DNA from: Alphaproteobacteria bacterium
GTDB lineage: Bacteria; Pseudomonadota; Alphaproteobacteria; Reyranellales; Reyranellaceae
Length of the DNA stretch: 46,283 bases
Direction: 5' to 3'
Assembly (NCBI GenBank): GCA_947474005.1
Contig: CANJHI010000022.1
Location: forward strand, 1 to 46,283
Shown piece after piece: positions 7,979 to 17,900 of the stretch. Position 1 is the stretch's first letter, and every line of letters starts with the position of its first letter. The notes below the pieces were generated by a model that was not told where the DNA came from, ran no database searches, and was given only the letters and a program-made list of their open reading frames with translations. Made by a program: the position numbers and the translations under genes.

Positions 7979-8894
7979 CACGACCTTGACGCGCTCCACC
8001 TTTCTCGGGATCACCGGCGCTGCCGTGTTGACCGCGGGGCGGAGCGTTGCGCAGACAGTTCCGGGAGCCCGCATGCATCAACGCAAGATTCCGTCGAACG
8101 GCGAGATGTTACCCGTCGTCGGCTGCGGCACCTGGCGGACCTTCGATGTCGGCGCCAAGCCGGAGGACCGCGCGCCGCTGGCCGAGGTGCTGCGCATCCT
8201 GTTCGAAGCCGGCGGCTCGGTGATCGACACCTCGCCGATGTACGGCTCGGCCGAGGCGGTGGTCGGCGACCTGCTGGCAGCCGCCAAGACACGCGACAAG
8301 GCCTTCATCGCCACCAAGGTCTGGACGTCGGGCCACGACAGCGGCATCGCGCAGATGCGCCAGTCGATGCGGCTCCTGAAGACCGATCACATCGACCTGA
8401 TGCAGATCCACAATCTTCTCGACTGGCGGGCCCACCTGCCGACGCTACGTGCGTGGAAGACCGAGGGCCGCATCCGGCTGCTGGGCATCACCCATTACAC
8501 GCAAAGTGCCCACGACGAGCTCGAGGCGGTCCTGCGCGCCGAGAAGTGGGACTTCGTTCAACTCAACTACGCGCTCGACGACCGTGCGGTCGAACGCCGC
8601 CTGCTGCCGCTCGCCGCCGAGCGTGGCACGGCGGTGCTGGTGAACCAGCCGTTCGGCGGCGGCGGGCTGCTGCGCAAGCTGCTCGGCCGCAAGCTGCCCG
8701 ACTGGGCCGGCGACATCGGCTGTACGAGCTGGGCCCAGGTGCTGTTGAAATTCGTTCTGGCAAACCCGGCTGTGACCTGCGTGATCCCCGGCACTGGCAA
8801 GCCCGAGCACATGAAGGACAATGCGCAGGCGGGCCTCGGCGCCTACCCCGACGCCGCGCTGCTGAAGAAGATGATCGCCGAAATCGTCCTCTAG
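7974..8894 (+). CDS. Aldo/keto reductase with N-terminal export signal
   Basis: A 306-residue (beta/alpha)8 oxidoreductase of the aldo/keto reductase superfamily, which uses NAD(P)H to reduce carbonyls. The catalytic tetrad is complete: Asp85 and Tyr90 in VIDTSPMYG, Lys115 in FIATKVW and His146 in LMQIHNL. Residues 1-27 form a signal-like stretch (TRSTFLGITGAAVLTAG, then SVAQ). It resembles a Tat signal but has one arginine rather than the RR pair. The start is GTG at 7974 with no clear ribosome binding site; an upstream ATG at 7944 meets a stop. An exported AKR raises the question of its cofactor source. A cytoplasmic enzyme starting at Met34 is possible. Confidence 0.85.
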   Translation: MTTTLTRSTFLGITGAAVLTAGRSVAQTVPGARMHQRKIPSNGEMLPVVGCGTWRTFDVGAKPEDRAPLAEVLRILFEAGGSVIDTSPMYGSAEAVVGDLLAAAKTRDKAFIATKVWTSGHDSGIAQMRQSMRLLKTDHIDLMQIHNLLDWRAHLPTLRAWKTEGRIRLLGITHYTQSAHDELEAVLRAEKWDFVQLNYALDDRAVERRLLPLAAERGTAVLVNQPFGGGGLLRKLLGRKLPDWAGDIGCTSWAQVLLKFVLANPAVTCVIPGTGKPEHMKDNAQAGLGAYPDAALLKKMIAEIVL

Positions 8895-8899
8895 GCCGG

Positions 8900-9982
8900 T
8901 CAGAGCAATCCCAGCGTGAGCTGGGGCGGCGCGGGCACCTCGTCGCGCCGGTGAAGATTGTGCAGCGACACGCCGAGCAGGCGGACCTTCTTCTCCAGGG
9001 GAAAGATGGAGCGCACCAGCTCGATGCTGACCCGCTCCAACATGGCCTTGTCGGCCGGCGGTTCGAGCAGGGTGCGGCTGCGCGTGACGATCTGGAAGTC
9101 GGCATACTTGATCTTCACTGTCACCGTCCGGCCGGCGATGCCGTTCTTCTCGCAGTAGCTCCAGACATCCTCCAGCACCGAGGCGATGCCGTCCTCGATC
9201 TCGGCCGGCCTGCCGAGGTCCTGCATGAAAGTCGTCTCCGAACCGACAGATTTGCGCGGCCGGTTGGGCACAACCTGCCGGTGGTCCTGGCCGCGGGCGA
9301 TGGCATGATAGTAGGGACCGGACTTGCCGAAATATTCCTGCAGGAACTCGAGTGTCTGCGCCTTGAGATCCGCGCCGGTGTGGATGCCGAGCCGCTTCAT
9401 CTTGGCCTCCGTCGCGGGGCCAACGCCATGGAACTTGCCGACGGCCAGGGCTTCGACGAAGGCCGCGCCCTTCTCCGGCGGAATGACATATTGCCCATTG
9501 GGCTTGCGCTGGTCCGACGCCAGCTTGGCCAGGAACTTGTTGTAGGAGATGCCGGCCGAAGCGGTGAGACCCGTCTGCTCGAGGATCCTGGCGCGAATCT
9601 CGCGCGCGATCTCCGTCGCCAGCGGCATGTCCTTGAGGTTGGTCGTGACGTCGAGATAGGCTTCGTCGAGCGACAAGGGTTCGACCAGCGGCGTGTAGTC
9701 GAGGAAGATGGCGCGGATCTGGCGCGACACCTCCTTGTAGACGTCGAAGTGCGGTTTCACGAACACCAGTTCGGGGCACATCCGCTTTGCCGTGGCCGAC
9801 GGCATGGCCGAGCGCACGCCGAACTTGCGCGCCTCGTAGCTCGCCGCCATCACCACGCCGCGCTCGCGACCGCCCACTGCCACGGGCTGGCCGCGCAGCG
9901 TGGGGTCGTCGCGCTGCTCCACGGACGCGTAGAAGGCGTCCATGTCGACATGGATGATCTTGCGGACGCCCGGTTCGGACAT
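8900..9982 (-). CDS. dinB: DNA polymerase IV (Y-family translesion polymerase)
   Basis: Error-prone polymerase for lesion bypass. From the ATG at 9982 it has 360 residues. The palm carries the metal-binding carboxylates: Asp13 and Asp15 in HVDMDAFYASVEQ, and Asp106-Glu107 in LSLDEAYL. The thumb helix-hairpin-helix is seen around FHGVGPATEAKMKRLG, followed by the little-finger domain (KSVGSETTF). A TTG at 9988 is in frame, but ATG is preferred. It converges on the reductase gene with 5 bases between stops. I see no clear LexA box (GTTC-N7-GTTC) just upstream. A typical beta-clamp motif at the C-terminus is not obvious. Confidence 0.95.
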   Translation of the reverse strand: MSEPGVRKIIHVDMDAFYASVEQRDDPTLRGQPVAVGGRERGVVMAASYEARKFGVRSAMPSATAKRMCPELVFVKPHFDVYKEVSRQIRAIFLDYTPLVEPLSLDEAYLDVTTNLKDMPLATEIAREIRARILEQTGLTASAGISYNKFLAKLASDQRKPNGQYVIPPEKGAAFVEALAVGKFHGVGPATEAKMKRLGIHTGADLKAQTLEFLQEYFGKSGPYYHAIARGQDHRQVVPNRPRKSVGSETTFMQDLGRPAEIEDGIASVLEDVWSYCEKNGIAGRTVTVKIKYADFQIVTRSRTLLEPPADKAMLERVSIELVRSIFPLEKKVRLLGVSLHNLHRRDEVPAPPQLTLGLL

Positions 9983-10043
9983 CGGCAAAGTATAGACCTG
10001 CCCACCCCGGAAGGCAGCGCCCCCGAAGGCAGCGCCGCTGGAA

Positions 10044-10706
10044 CTAAAGAGCCGTCAGCCGCTCCAGGAGATGGACGCGCACGTTGTCGATATGGCGCTG
10101 CATGGCAGCGCGTGCAGCCTCACCATCGCCGCTGGCAAGCGCTTCGACGATGGCCAGATGCTCATCGCAGACCTGGTCGAGCCGCTCGGGCAGACGGCCG
10201 AGACGGAACATCGAGGTCCGCTTGCGCAGATCGCAGATCGCCATCGCCAGCACCGGATTGCCCGAGGCCATGGCGATGGAGGCGTGAAAGTCGCGATCGT
10301 CCTGGCGGGCGCCCTCCCCCAGGCCTTCGGCGCGCAGGCGCGCAATGCGCGCGCGGGCGGCCGCCAGGAGTTCGGCCGTCATCTTGCCCGCCGCAAGTCG
10401 TGCGGCCTCGCCCTCGAGCAGACGACGCACCGCGAGTGCGTGCAGGAACTCTTCCATCGAATGCGGCCGCACGACCAACGCGCCACCGCGCTGGCGTTCG
10501 AGCGTGCCCTCGCCTTCCAGTCGCCGCACCGCCTCCCGCACCGGCGTCCGCGACATGCCGAGCTTCACCGCGATCTGGCGCTCGGTGACCTGTTCGCCGG
10601 AGTTCAGGACGCCGCGCAGGATCATGTCGAGCACGGCGCCGTACGCCACGACCGACAGTTTCTGGCCGTTGCCCGCGTCCAGATCGTCGGGGGCTAGCGT
10701 ATCCAT
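10044..10706 (-). CDS. GntR-family transcriptional regulator (FCD subfamily)
   Basis: From the ATG at 10706 the protein has 220 residues. The winged helix is clear (TERQIAVKLGMSRTPVREAV and the wing GGALVVRP), followed by a helical FCD domain with the DRDFHASIAMAS region. It is divergent from an AtuA-like/DUF4387/Bug gene group, and a perfect 12-bp palindrome lies 7 bases upstream of its start. It probably represses that group and itself until a substrate-derived acid binds. A longer reading from 10745 would run through the palindrome and is unlikely. Confidence 0.9.
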   Translation of the reverse strand: MDTLAPDDLDAGNGQKLSVVAYGAVLDMILRGVLNSGEQVTERQIAVKLGMSRTPVREAVRRLEGEGTLERQRGGALVVRPHSMEEFLHALAVRRLLEGEAARLAAGKMTAELLAAARARIARLRAEGLGEGARQDDRDFHASIAMASGNPVLAMAICDLRKRTSMFRLGRLPERLDQVCDEHLAIVEALASGDGEAARAAMQRHIDNVRVHLLERLTAL

Positions 10707-10713
10707 TGTACCA

Positions 10714-10725
10714 CTGGTATACCAG
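10714..10725. promoter_or_regulatory. Probable GntR operator, perfect 12-bp palindrome
   Basis: CTGGTATACCAG is fully self-complementary and contains TGGTATACCA, a form often bound by FCD-type GntR repressors. It lies in the 53-base gap between the divergent GntR gene (start 10706) and the AtuA-like gene (start 10760), placed to control both. Confidence 0.65.
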
Positions 10726-10759
10726 CTGCATTCAAATAGGGTCAATGGAGGAAATGCCG

Positions 10760-12124
10760 ATGGCGAGCAACGACGAGATTCGCATCCTCACGCCCTCGGG
10801 CATGCTGGGCTACGGCTTCCCGGTCGATCACTTCAAGATGGGCCTGGCGCTAAAACCGCACGCAATCACCATCGATTCCGGCTCGACCGATTCGGGGCCC
10901 CAGAAGCTCGGGCTGGGCGAGATGACTTGTAGCCGCGAGGCCTACGTGAAGGACATCGAGGTCCTGCTCGAGGCCCAGCACGAAACCAAAATCCCGGTGC
11001 TGATCTCCTCGGCCGGCGGCGACGGCACCAACCTTCACGTCGATGCCTTTCGCGACATCATCGCCGAGATCGCGAACAAGCGCGGCTGGCACTTCAAGCT
11101 CGCCTCGATCTATGCCGACATCGACAAGGCGCACATCTCGCGCGAGCTGCGCGCCGGCCGGGTCGAGCCGCTGGGCCCCGTGCCGCCGCTCGATCAGCGC
11201 GAGATCGACGCGGCCACCGTCGTGGTGGCGCAGATGGGCGCCGAGCCGTTCCTGAAGGCACTCGACGAGAGTGAAGGCGTCGATGTGATCGTGAGCGGTC
11301 GCGCCTACGATCCGTCGCCCACCGCGGCCATGGCGATCCGTGCCGGCTTCGATCCGGCGCTCGCCTGGCACATGGGCAAGATCATGGAGTGCGGCGCGCT
11401 CTGCGCCGAGCCGGTCGGCCGCAACGTCATGGGCTATCTCCGGCGCGATCATTTCGAGATCGAGCCGCTCAATCCGGCGGAGCGCTGCACCACGGCCTCC
11501 GTGGCCGCCCACACGCTCTACGAAAAGACCCATCCCTTCCTGCTGGCCGGACCGGGCGGCACGCTCGATCTCTCGAGCTGCAAGTACGAGCAGGTGACCG
11601 ACCGGCGGGTGCGGGTCTCGGGCAGTCGCTTCGAGCCCGCGAAGCACTACACGGTGAAGCTCGAGGGGGCGAAGACCTCGGGCTATCGCAGCATCTTCAT
11701 CGCCGGCGCCCGCGATCCGATCTTCATCGCGCAGATCGACAAGATCCTGGACGGCGTGCTGGCCGGCACGCGCGCCTATTTCGCCGAAGTGCCGGAGGAG
11801 AGCTACCGCATCATCCCCCATCTCTACGGCAAGAACGGCGTGATGGGCGACCTGGAGCCGGTGAAGACGCCGGCGCACGAGCTTTGCATCATCGTCGAAG
11901 TGGCCGCCACGACGCAGGCGCTGGCCACGGCGATCTGCGGCAAGGCGCGCACCAGCCTGATGCACTCGCCCTATCCCGGCCGCATCGCCACGGCCGGCAA
12001 CCTCGCCTCGCCATTCACGCCGCTCGAGATTCCGCTGGGGCAGGCCTGCGAGTTCAACGTCTACCACCTGATGAAGATCGACAGCCCGACGGCGCTGTTT
12101 CCCATCAAGTACGAGGAAATCTGA
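10760..12124 (+). CDS. AtuA-like protein (acyclic terpene utilisation AtuA family, DUF1446)
   Basis: The 454-residue protein matches the AtuA/DUF1446 family in its opening (ILTPSGMLGYGF), the ITIDSGSTDSGP segment, SSAGGDGTN, and VDVIVSGRAYDPSP. Several AUG codons cluster at the 5' end. GGAGGA at 10747-10752 favours the ATG at 10760. AtuA is required for growth on citronellol-type terpenes in Pseudomonas, but its reaction is not established, and relatives occur in many unrelated catabolic clusters. Here it is followed 2 bases later by a DUF4387 gene and then a Bug binding protein. The substrate is unknown. Confidence 0.82.
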   Translation: MASNDEIRILTPSGMLGYGFPVDHFKMGLALKPHAITIDSGSTDSGPQKLGLGEMTCSREAYVKDIEVLLEAQHETKIPVLISSAGGDGTNLHVDAFRDIIAEIANKRGWHFKLASIYADIDKAHISRELRAGRVEPLGPVPPLDQREIDAATVVVAQMGAEPFLKALDESEGVDVIVSGRAYDPSPTAAMAIRAGFDPALAWHMGKIMECGALCAEPVGRNVMGYLRRDHFEIEPLNPAERCTTASVAAHTLYEKTHPFLLAGPGGTLDLSSCKYEQVTDRRVRVSGSRFEPAKHYTVKLEGAKTSGYRSIFIAGARDPIFIAQIDKILDGVLAGTRAYFAEVPEESYRIIPHLYGKNGVMGDLEPVKTPAHELCIIVEVAATTQALATAICGKARTSLMHSPYPGRIATAGNLASPFTPLEIPLGQACEFNVYHLMKIDSPTALFPIKYEEI

Positions 12125-12126
12125 CC

Positions 12127-12462
12127 ATGGCCATCGTCGACACGCCGCTCAGCGCCATCGCCAAGGTGATCCGCAGCAAGAATGCCGGCCCCTTCGAGAT
12201 CACCCTCGATATCGTGTTCAAGACGAAGGAAGACTTCGAGGCGGTGCGGAAGAGCGGTGTCATCACCAAGGAGCTGGTGTCGCAGCTCTACAACGTGCCG
12301 ACGCAGAACATCATCACCTTCGGTTTCTTCGACCTGGTCAACGCGGTGAAGATCACCCTGCCGCGGCCGCGCCCCCAGGGTGGCGTCGGCGAGACCGACA
12401 TGCATGCCGCCCAGCAGCACGTGCCGCTGCAGGAGATCCGCGTGCCGTGGGAGGCCCAATGA
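12127..12462 (+). CDS. DUF4387 family protein
   Basis: A 111-residue protein with the DUF4387 pattern: IAKVIRSKNAGPFEITLDI near the N-terminus, then YNVPTQNIITFGFFD. These small proteins are commonly found beside AtuA/DUF1446 proteins, and sometimes fused to them, which suggests one complex or one enzyme. It begins 2 bases after the AtuA-like stop and its own stop overlaps the next start (ATGATG), so translation is coupled. No catalytic residues are known to me. Confidence 0.85.
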   Translation: MAIVDTPLSAIAKVIRSKNAGPFEITLDIVFKTKEDFEAVRKSGVITKELVSQLYNVPTQNIITFGFFDLVNAVKITLPRPRPQGGVGETDMHAAQQHVPLQEIRVPWEAQ

Positions 12463-13433
12463 TGCAACAGCCAATGCAGCGGCGAACCTTCCTGGCCGGG
12501 ACGGCAACGGCAGCGCTCGCGTCTCCGGTTCGCGCCGACACCTGGCCGTCGCGGCCGATCAAGCTGGTGGCGCCGTTCGCGCCCGGCGGCGGCTCGGACT
12601 TCACCAGCCGGTTGATTGCCGAGAAGCTCTCGGCGCGGCTCGGCCAGACGATGATCGTGGAGAACAAGCCGGGGGCGGGTGGCAATCTCGGCGCCGAAGT
12701 CGCCATCAAGTCGCCCGCCGACGGCTACACCTACCTCACGATCTCGGGCAGCTACGCCATCAACTCGATCCTGCACAAACCTTCCTTCGATTCCCTGAAC
12801 GACATCGTGGCGATCGGCCAGTTCACCGACGAGCCGACCGTGTTCACCGTCAACCCGAGCGTTCCCGCGAAGACCCTCGAAGAGCTGGTGGCCCTGTGCA
12901 AGCGCGAGCCGGGCAAGCTGTCGTACGGTTCGAGCGGTCCCGGCGGCCTCTTGCATCTCGGCACCGAGTTCTTCCTCGATGCCGCCGGCATCAAAGCCAC
13001 CCATGTGCCCTATCGCGGCACGGCGCTGGCATTGTCCGACCTGCTGGCCGGCAACCTGCAGATCCTAACCGGCGGCACGACGACGATGCTGCCCTACATC
13101 AAGAGCGGCAAGGTGCGCGGTCTTGCCATCAGCTCGCGCACCCGGCTGGCCGCGGCGCCCGATATCCCGTCCTACGGTGAGCAGGGCTACCCCACGCTCG
13201 ATTTCAATCTGTGGCACGGCATGATCGGACCCAAGGGGATTCCGGCGGACATCGTGTACCGGATGAACACGGAACTGGATGCAGTGCTCAGGAGCCCCGA
13301 AGTCTCCGGGCGTCTCGCGGCAGACGGTGTGCTGGCCGTGGGCGGAACCCCCGAGGCATTCATGACGACGATCCGGGCCGAAGTCGCGCGCTGGCAGACC
13401 TTCATTCAACGGACCGGCCTGAAGCTGGAATAA
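12462..13433 (+). CDS. Tripartite tricarboxylate transporter (Bug/TctC) binding protein
   Basis: A periplasmic solute-binding protein of the Bug family, about 323 residues. A Tat signal is visible (QRRTFLAG followed by ATAALASPVRA). The mature part starts WPSRPIKLVAPFAPGGGSD, and the family segments ENKPGAGGNLGAE and THVPYRGTALALSDLLAGN bind the carboxylate ligand. GGGAGG at 12449-12454 is 7 bases from the ATG at 12462 and 4 from the ATG at 12459; I take the former. No tctA/tctB membrane genes are nearby. It probably captures the substrate of the AtuA/DUF4387 pathway. Confidence 0.92.
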   Translation: MQQPMQRRTFLAGTATAALASPVRADTWPSRPIKLVAPFAPGGGSDFTSRLIAEKLSARLGQTMIVENKPGAGGNLGAEVAIKSPADGYTYLTISGSYAINSILHKPSFDSLNDIVAIGQFTDEPTVFTVNPSVPAKTLEELVALCKREPGKLSYGSSGPGGLLHLGTEFFLDAAGIKATHVPYRGTALALSDLLAGNLQILTGGTTTMLPYIKSGKVRGLAISSRTRLAAAPDIPSYGEQGYPTLDFNLWHGMIGPKGIPADIVYRMNTELDAVLRSPEVSGRLAADGVLAVGGTPEAFMTTIRAEVARWQTFIQRTGLKLE

Positions 13434-13438
13434 CGCTT

Positions 13439-14911
13439 CTAACGCTTGGTGAGGCCGCCGATCGGCGTCGGCGGCGGCAGGTCGGCGTCGCGCCAACCGC
13501 CGCCCAGCGCCTTCACCAGGTTGGCGCTGGCGATCAGACGGCTTTGCCGGATGTTCAGCAGGGTCTGCTCGGCCGACAGCGCCGACGTCTGGGTCTGCAC
13601 CACGGTCGTGTAGGGCACGGTGCCGATCAGGTACTGGTTGAGCGACAACCGTTCGGCCTCGCGGGCGGACGCAACGGCGGCGCGCTGGATCTGCTCCTGC
13701 TGGACGAGAATACGCTGCTGGGCGAGGGCGTCCTCGACCTGCTGGAAGGCCGTCAATACGGTCTGGCGGTAGGTCGCCACGGTGTTGTCGTAGCCGGCCC
13801 GCGCGCCCTCGACCTGGGCGGCACGGGCGCCGCCGTCGATGAGCGTCGCGGCGAGCTGGGGCCCGAGCGACCACACCGAGGAGCCGAGCTGAAGCAGCGT
13901 TCCCAGGCCGCCGCTCAGGAAGGTGATGGCGCCGCCCAGCGAGATATTCGGATAGTAGGCAGCCTGCGCCACGCCGATCCTGGCGTTGGCTGACGCCATC
14001 AGGCGCTCGGCCGCGGCGATGTCGGGCCGCCGTTCCAGCAGTGCCGATGGTACGCCGGCATCGACCGTCGGCACCCGCTCCGGCGCTGTCCCGGGTTCGA
14101 GGTTGAATTCGGACGGCGCCTTGCCGATCAGCACGGCGATCGCATGCTCGTACTGGGCGCGTGCGATGCCTTCGGCCACCAGAAGCGACCGCGCCTGTTC
14201 GTAGAGGGTCTGCGCCTGGGCGAGATCGACGCGGGAGGCGATACCGGCATCGACCTGGTTGCGGGCGATCGTCAGCGAACGCGCATAGGCCGCCACGGTC
14301 GCCTGATAGAGCCGCGTCCGTTGGTCGGAGATCCGAAGCGAGAAATAGTTGATGGCGAGGTCGGCCTGGGCGGACAGGCGCGCCGCCGCGAGATCGCCGG
14401 CACTGGCCTGGGCCGCCGCCGAATCGCTTTCGATGGTGCGCCGGATGCTGCCCCAGACGTCGATCTCCCAGGCGAGCGCAAAGCCGCCGGAGTACTGGCT
14501 CGCGGTACTGGTGATATTGCCATTCTGGTTCGTGGAGACAACGGCGGTGCCGCCGCCGCGGAGCGCACCCGTGCCGGTCTGCTGCGCGCCGGCGGTCCCT
14601 GTGATCGAGGGATAGAGGCCTGACTGGTCCTGGCGAACGAGCGCGCGCGCCTGGCGATAGGCCGCTTCGGACGCCTTCAGCGTCTGGTTGGAGATGTCGA
14701 CCTGGGCCGCCAGCCCGTCGAGCGTCGGATCGCCGTAGATCTGCCACCACGGCCCGCGATCGACAGTGTCGTTGGGCATTGCCGGGCGGAAGCCCATGGT
14801 CTCCTTGAACTCGGGCGTCGGCGGCGCGGCCGGCGGCGGCCGCTGGTAGTCCGGGCCGACCAGGCACCCCGACAACAACGCCAGGCAAAGCAGGGCTGCA
14901 AGCCGCCTCAT
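13439..14911 (-). CDS. Outer-membrane efflux lipoprotein (NodT/OprM family)
   Basis: The outer-membrane channel of a tripartite drug or metabolite pump, 490 residues. It starts [16 protein letters not shown], a lipoprotein signal whose lipobox LSGC makes Cys16 the lipidated residue. Two repeated coiled-coil/beta-barrel halves follow (QTLKASEAAYRQARALV and later QVEDALAQQRILVQQEQIQ). Its start overlaps the pump gene's stop by 4 bases (ATGA), and it is the last gene of the four-gene operon. The stop lies 5 bases from the convergent Bug gene. Confidence 0.95.
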   Translation of the reverse strand: MRRLAALLCLALLSGCLVGPDYQRPPPAAPPTPEFKETMGFRPAMPNDTVDRGPWWQIYGDPTLDGLAAQVDISNQTLKASEAAYRQARALVRQDQSGLYPSITGTAGAQQTGTGALRGGGTAVVSTNQNGNITSTASQYSGGFALAWEIDVWGSIRRTIESDSAAAQASAGDLAAARLSAQADLAINYFSLRISDQRTRLYQATVAAYARSLTIARNQVDAGIASRVDLAQAQTLYEQARSLLVAEGIARAQYEHAIAVLIGKAPSEFNLEPGTAPERVPTVDAGVPSALLERRPDIAAAERLMASANARIGVAQAAYYPNISLGGAITFLSGGLGTLLQLGSSVWSLGPQLAATLIDGGARAAQVEGARAGYDNTVATYRQTVLTAFQQVEDALAQQRILVQQEQIQRAAVASAREAERLSLNQYLIGTVPYTTVVQTQTSALSAEQTLLNIRQSRLIASANLVKALGGGWRDADLPPPTPIGGLTKR

Positions 14912-17900
14912 GCCGGCACCCCGGCGCTGCCCATGGCGCGGGCAATCCGGCTGGGACGATCACGGTCGCGGCGGCGGAAGCGATCGAGATAGAGGTAGAT
15001 CACCGGTGTCGTGTAGAGGGTCAGGATCTGGCTCACAATCAGGCCGCCGATGATCGAGATGCCGAGCGGCCGGCGCAGTTCGGCGCCTTCGCCGAAGCCG
15101 ATCGCCAGCGGCAGCGCGCCCAGGATGGCCGCCATGGTCGTCATCAGGATGGGCCGGAAGCGCAGCAGGCAAGCCTCGTGGATGGCGACGCTCGGGTCGA
15201 GGCCCTCGTTGCGCTCACGCTCCAGTGCCACGTCGATCATCATGATGGCGTTCTTCTTGACGATACCGATCAGCAGCAGCACGCCGATCATGGCGATGAT
15301 GCTGAATTCCACGCCACCGACCCGCAGCGCCAGCAGCGCACCGATGCCGGCCGACGGCAGGGTCGACAGGATGGTGAGCGGGTGAATGTAGCTCTCGTAG
15401 AGGACGCCGAGCACGATGTAGACGGCGGCCAGCGCCGCCAGCACGAGCAGGAGCTGGTTGGTCGACGACTGCTGGAAGGCCCGCGCCGTGCCCTGGAATG
15501 AGCCGTGGATGGAGGCCGGCATGCCGATCTCGGCCATCACGCCATTCACGTAGGCGATGGCGTCGCTCAGCGTCTTGTCCGGCGCCAGGTTGAACGAGAT
15601 CGTGCTGGCGACGAACAGGCTCTGATGGTTGACGGCAAGCGGCGTGGTGCCGAATTCGTAGCGCGTCACCGCGGAGAGCGGCACCATCGTCTCGGGCGCC
15701 GTGCTGACCGCGGCACCGGTCGATGCCGAACCGCGGCCGCTCACGGCGATCTGGTTGGTGCGCTGGTTGCGGACCGCCTGGGACGGATCGACGGCACCGG
15801 CCGCCTGGGCTGTCGAAGGCGGCGCCGCCGAGACGATGGCGCCGGTGGCCTGGGCGCCGCTGATCGCGCCGCCGGAGGTACTGACATAGATGTCCTTCAG
15901 GGTTTCCGGATTCTCCCAGTTCTCGGGCGAGACCTCCATCACCACATGATACTGGTTGAGCGCGTTGTAGATGGTCGAGACCTGGCGCTGGCCGAAGGCG
16001 TCGTAGAGGGCCGCCGAGATGCCGCGCGTAGAAACGCCGAGACGGCTGGCGGCATCGCGGTCGATGGTGAGATTGACCTGCAGGCCACGCTGCTGCTGGT
16101 CGGAATCGACGTCGGTGATGACCGACGAGTCAGCCTTCAATGCCTCGACCAGCTTCGGGCCCCAGTTATAGAGATCGGGCAGCGAATCGGCCTGCAGGGT
16201 GAATTGGTACTGGGCGTTGGCCTGGCGGCCGCCGACCCGGATGTCCTGCACCGCCTGCAGGAAGAGCACGGCACCGGGCACCTGGGCGAGGCGCGGGCGC
16301 AGGCGGGCGATCACCTGGTCGGCCGATTCCTTGCGCTCGGCCAGCGGCTTCAGGGAGGCGAAGACGAAGCCCGAGTTCGTCTGGAAGCCGCCGGTGAAGC
16401 CCGCGGCGCTTTCGATCGCCGGATCGGTGCGAATGATCTCCATGAACTGACGGAACTTCCGGCGCATCGCCTGGAACGAGATGCTCTGGTCGGCCCGGAT
16501 GCCGCCGACGATGCGGCCGGTATCCTGCTGCGGAAAGAAGCCCTTGGGGATGGTGACGTAGAGGTGGATGTTGAGCAGTACGGTCGCGAGGAACACCAGC
16601 ATCGTCAGCAGGGGATGGCGCAGCACGACCCCGAGACTGCGCCCGTAGACCGACTGCAGCGCGCCGAAGGCCCGCTCGCTCGCGCGGAAGAACATCCCTT
16701 CCTTCCGGGCATCGTGCGGACGCAGCACGAAGGCGCACATCATGGGCGTCGTCGTGAGCGACACGACCATGGAGATGAGAATGGCGATCGAGAGCGTGAC
16801 GGCAAACTCGCGGAACAGACGCCCGACGATACCGCTCATCAGCAGGATCGGGATGAATACCGCGATCAGCGACAGGCTCATCGAAACGACGGTGAAGCCG
16901 ACCTCACGGGCGCCCTGCAGCGCCGCGTCGACCCGCGACATACCGGCCTCGATATGGCGCGAGATGTTCTCCAGCACGATGATGGCGTCGTCGACGACGA
17001 AGCCCGCGGCGATGGTCATGGCCATCAGCGACAGATTGTTGAGGCTGTAGCCCAGCAGGTACATGGCGCCGAACGTGCCGATCAGCGACACCGGCACCGC
17101 GATGGCCGCCACGAAACCGGCGCGGGCCGAGCGCAGGAAGGCGAAGGTCACCAGCACGACCAGGATCACGCTGATGATCAGTGCCTGCTCGACCTCCCGC
17201 AGCGAGGCCCGGATCGTCGTCGTGCGATCGCTCACCACCGCAAGATCGACGTCGTTGGGCAGCGACGCCTGGAGCTCGGGCAGCAGCTCCTTCACCTCGT
17301 CGACCATCTCGATGATATTGGCGTCAGGCTGCTTGTAGATGATGACCAGCACGGACCGCTTGCCGTTTGCCTGGCCTTCGTTGCGGATATTCTCGACCGA
17401 ATCGATGACCTCGGCCACATCCGACAGCCGCACCGGTGAGCCATTGCGCCAGCCGATGATCAGGTCGCGATACTCGTCGGCCACCCGGGCCTGGTCGTTG
17501 GCGTAGATCTGGTAGCGCCGCTCGCCGACCTCGAGGGCGCCCTTGGGCGCATTGGCATTGGCGGCGGCAAGAGCCGCGCGCACGCTTTCGAGCCCGATGC
17601 GGTACTTGGTGAGCGCGGCGGGGTTGATCTCGACGCGGACTGCCGGCAGCGAACTGCCGCCCAGCGTCACCTGGCCGACACCCGAGACCTGCGACAGCTT
17701 CTGCTGCAGGACATTGGACGCGGCATCGAAGAGCCGGCCCTGGCCCAGCGTATTGGAGGTAAGCGCCAGGACCAGCACCGGCGCGTCGGCGGGATTGACC
17801 TTGCGATACTGCGGATTGCTCCGCAGGTCGCTCGGCATGTCGGCGCGGGCGGCATTGATGGCCGCCTGTACGTCCCGCGCCGCGCCGTCGATGCTGCGCG

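Noticed and set aside
7739..8081. Toxin-antitoxin pair in the small-frame region
   Set aside because: Neither small frame shows a toxin or antitoxin motif, and the longer antisense frame overlaps the reductase gene.
10010..10036. Direct repeat GAAGGCAGCGCC upstream of dinB
   Set aside because: Two imperfectly spaced 12-bp copies in a 61-base gap; too short and simple to call a regulatory array.
8453..10588. Plus-strand open frame of 711 codons
   Set aside because: It overlaps the aldo/keto reductase, dinB and GntR genes in other frames and has no recognisable motif.
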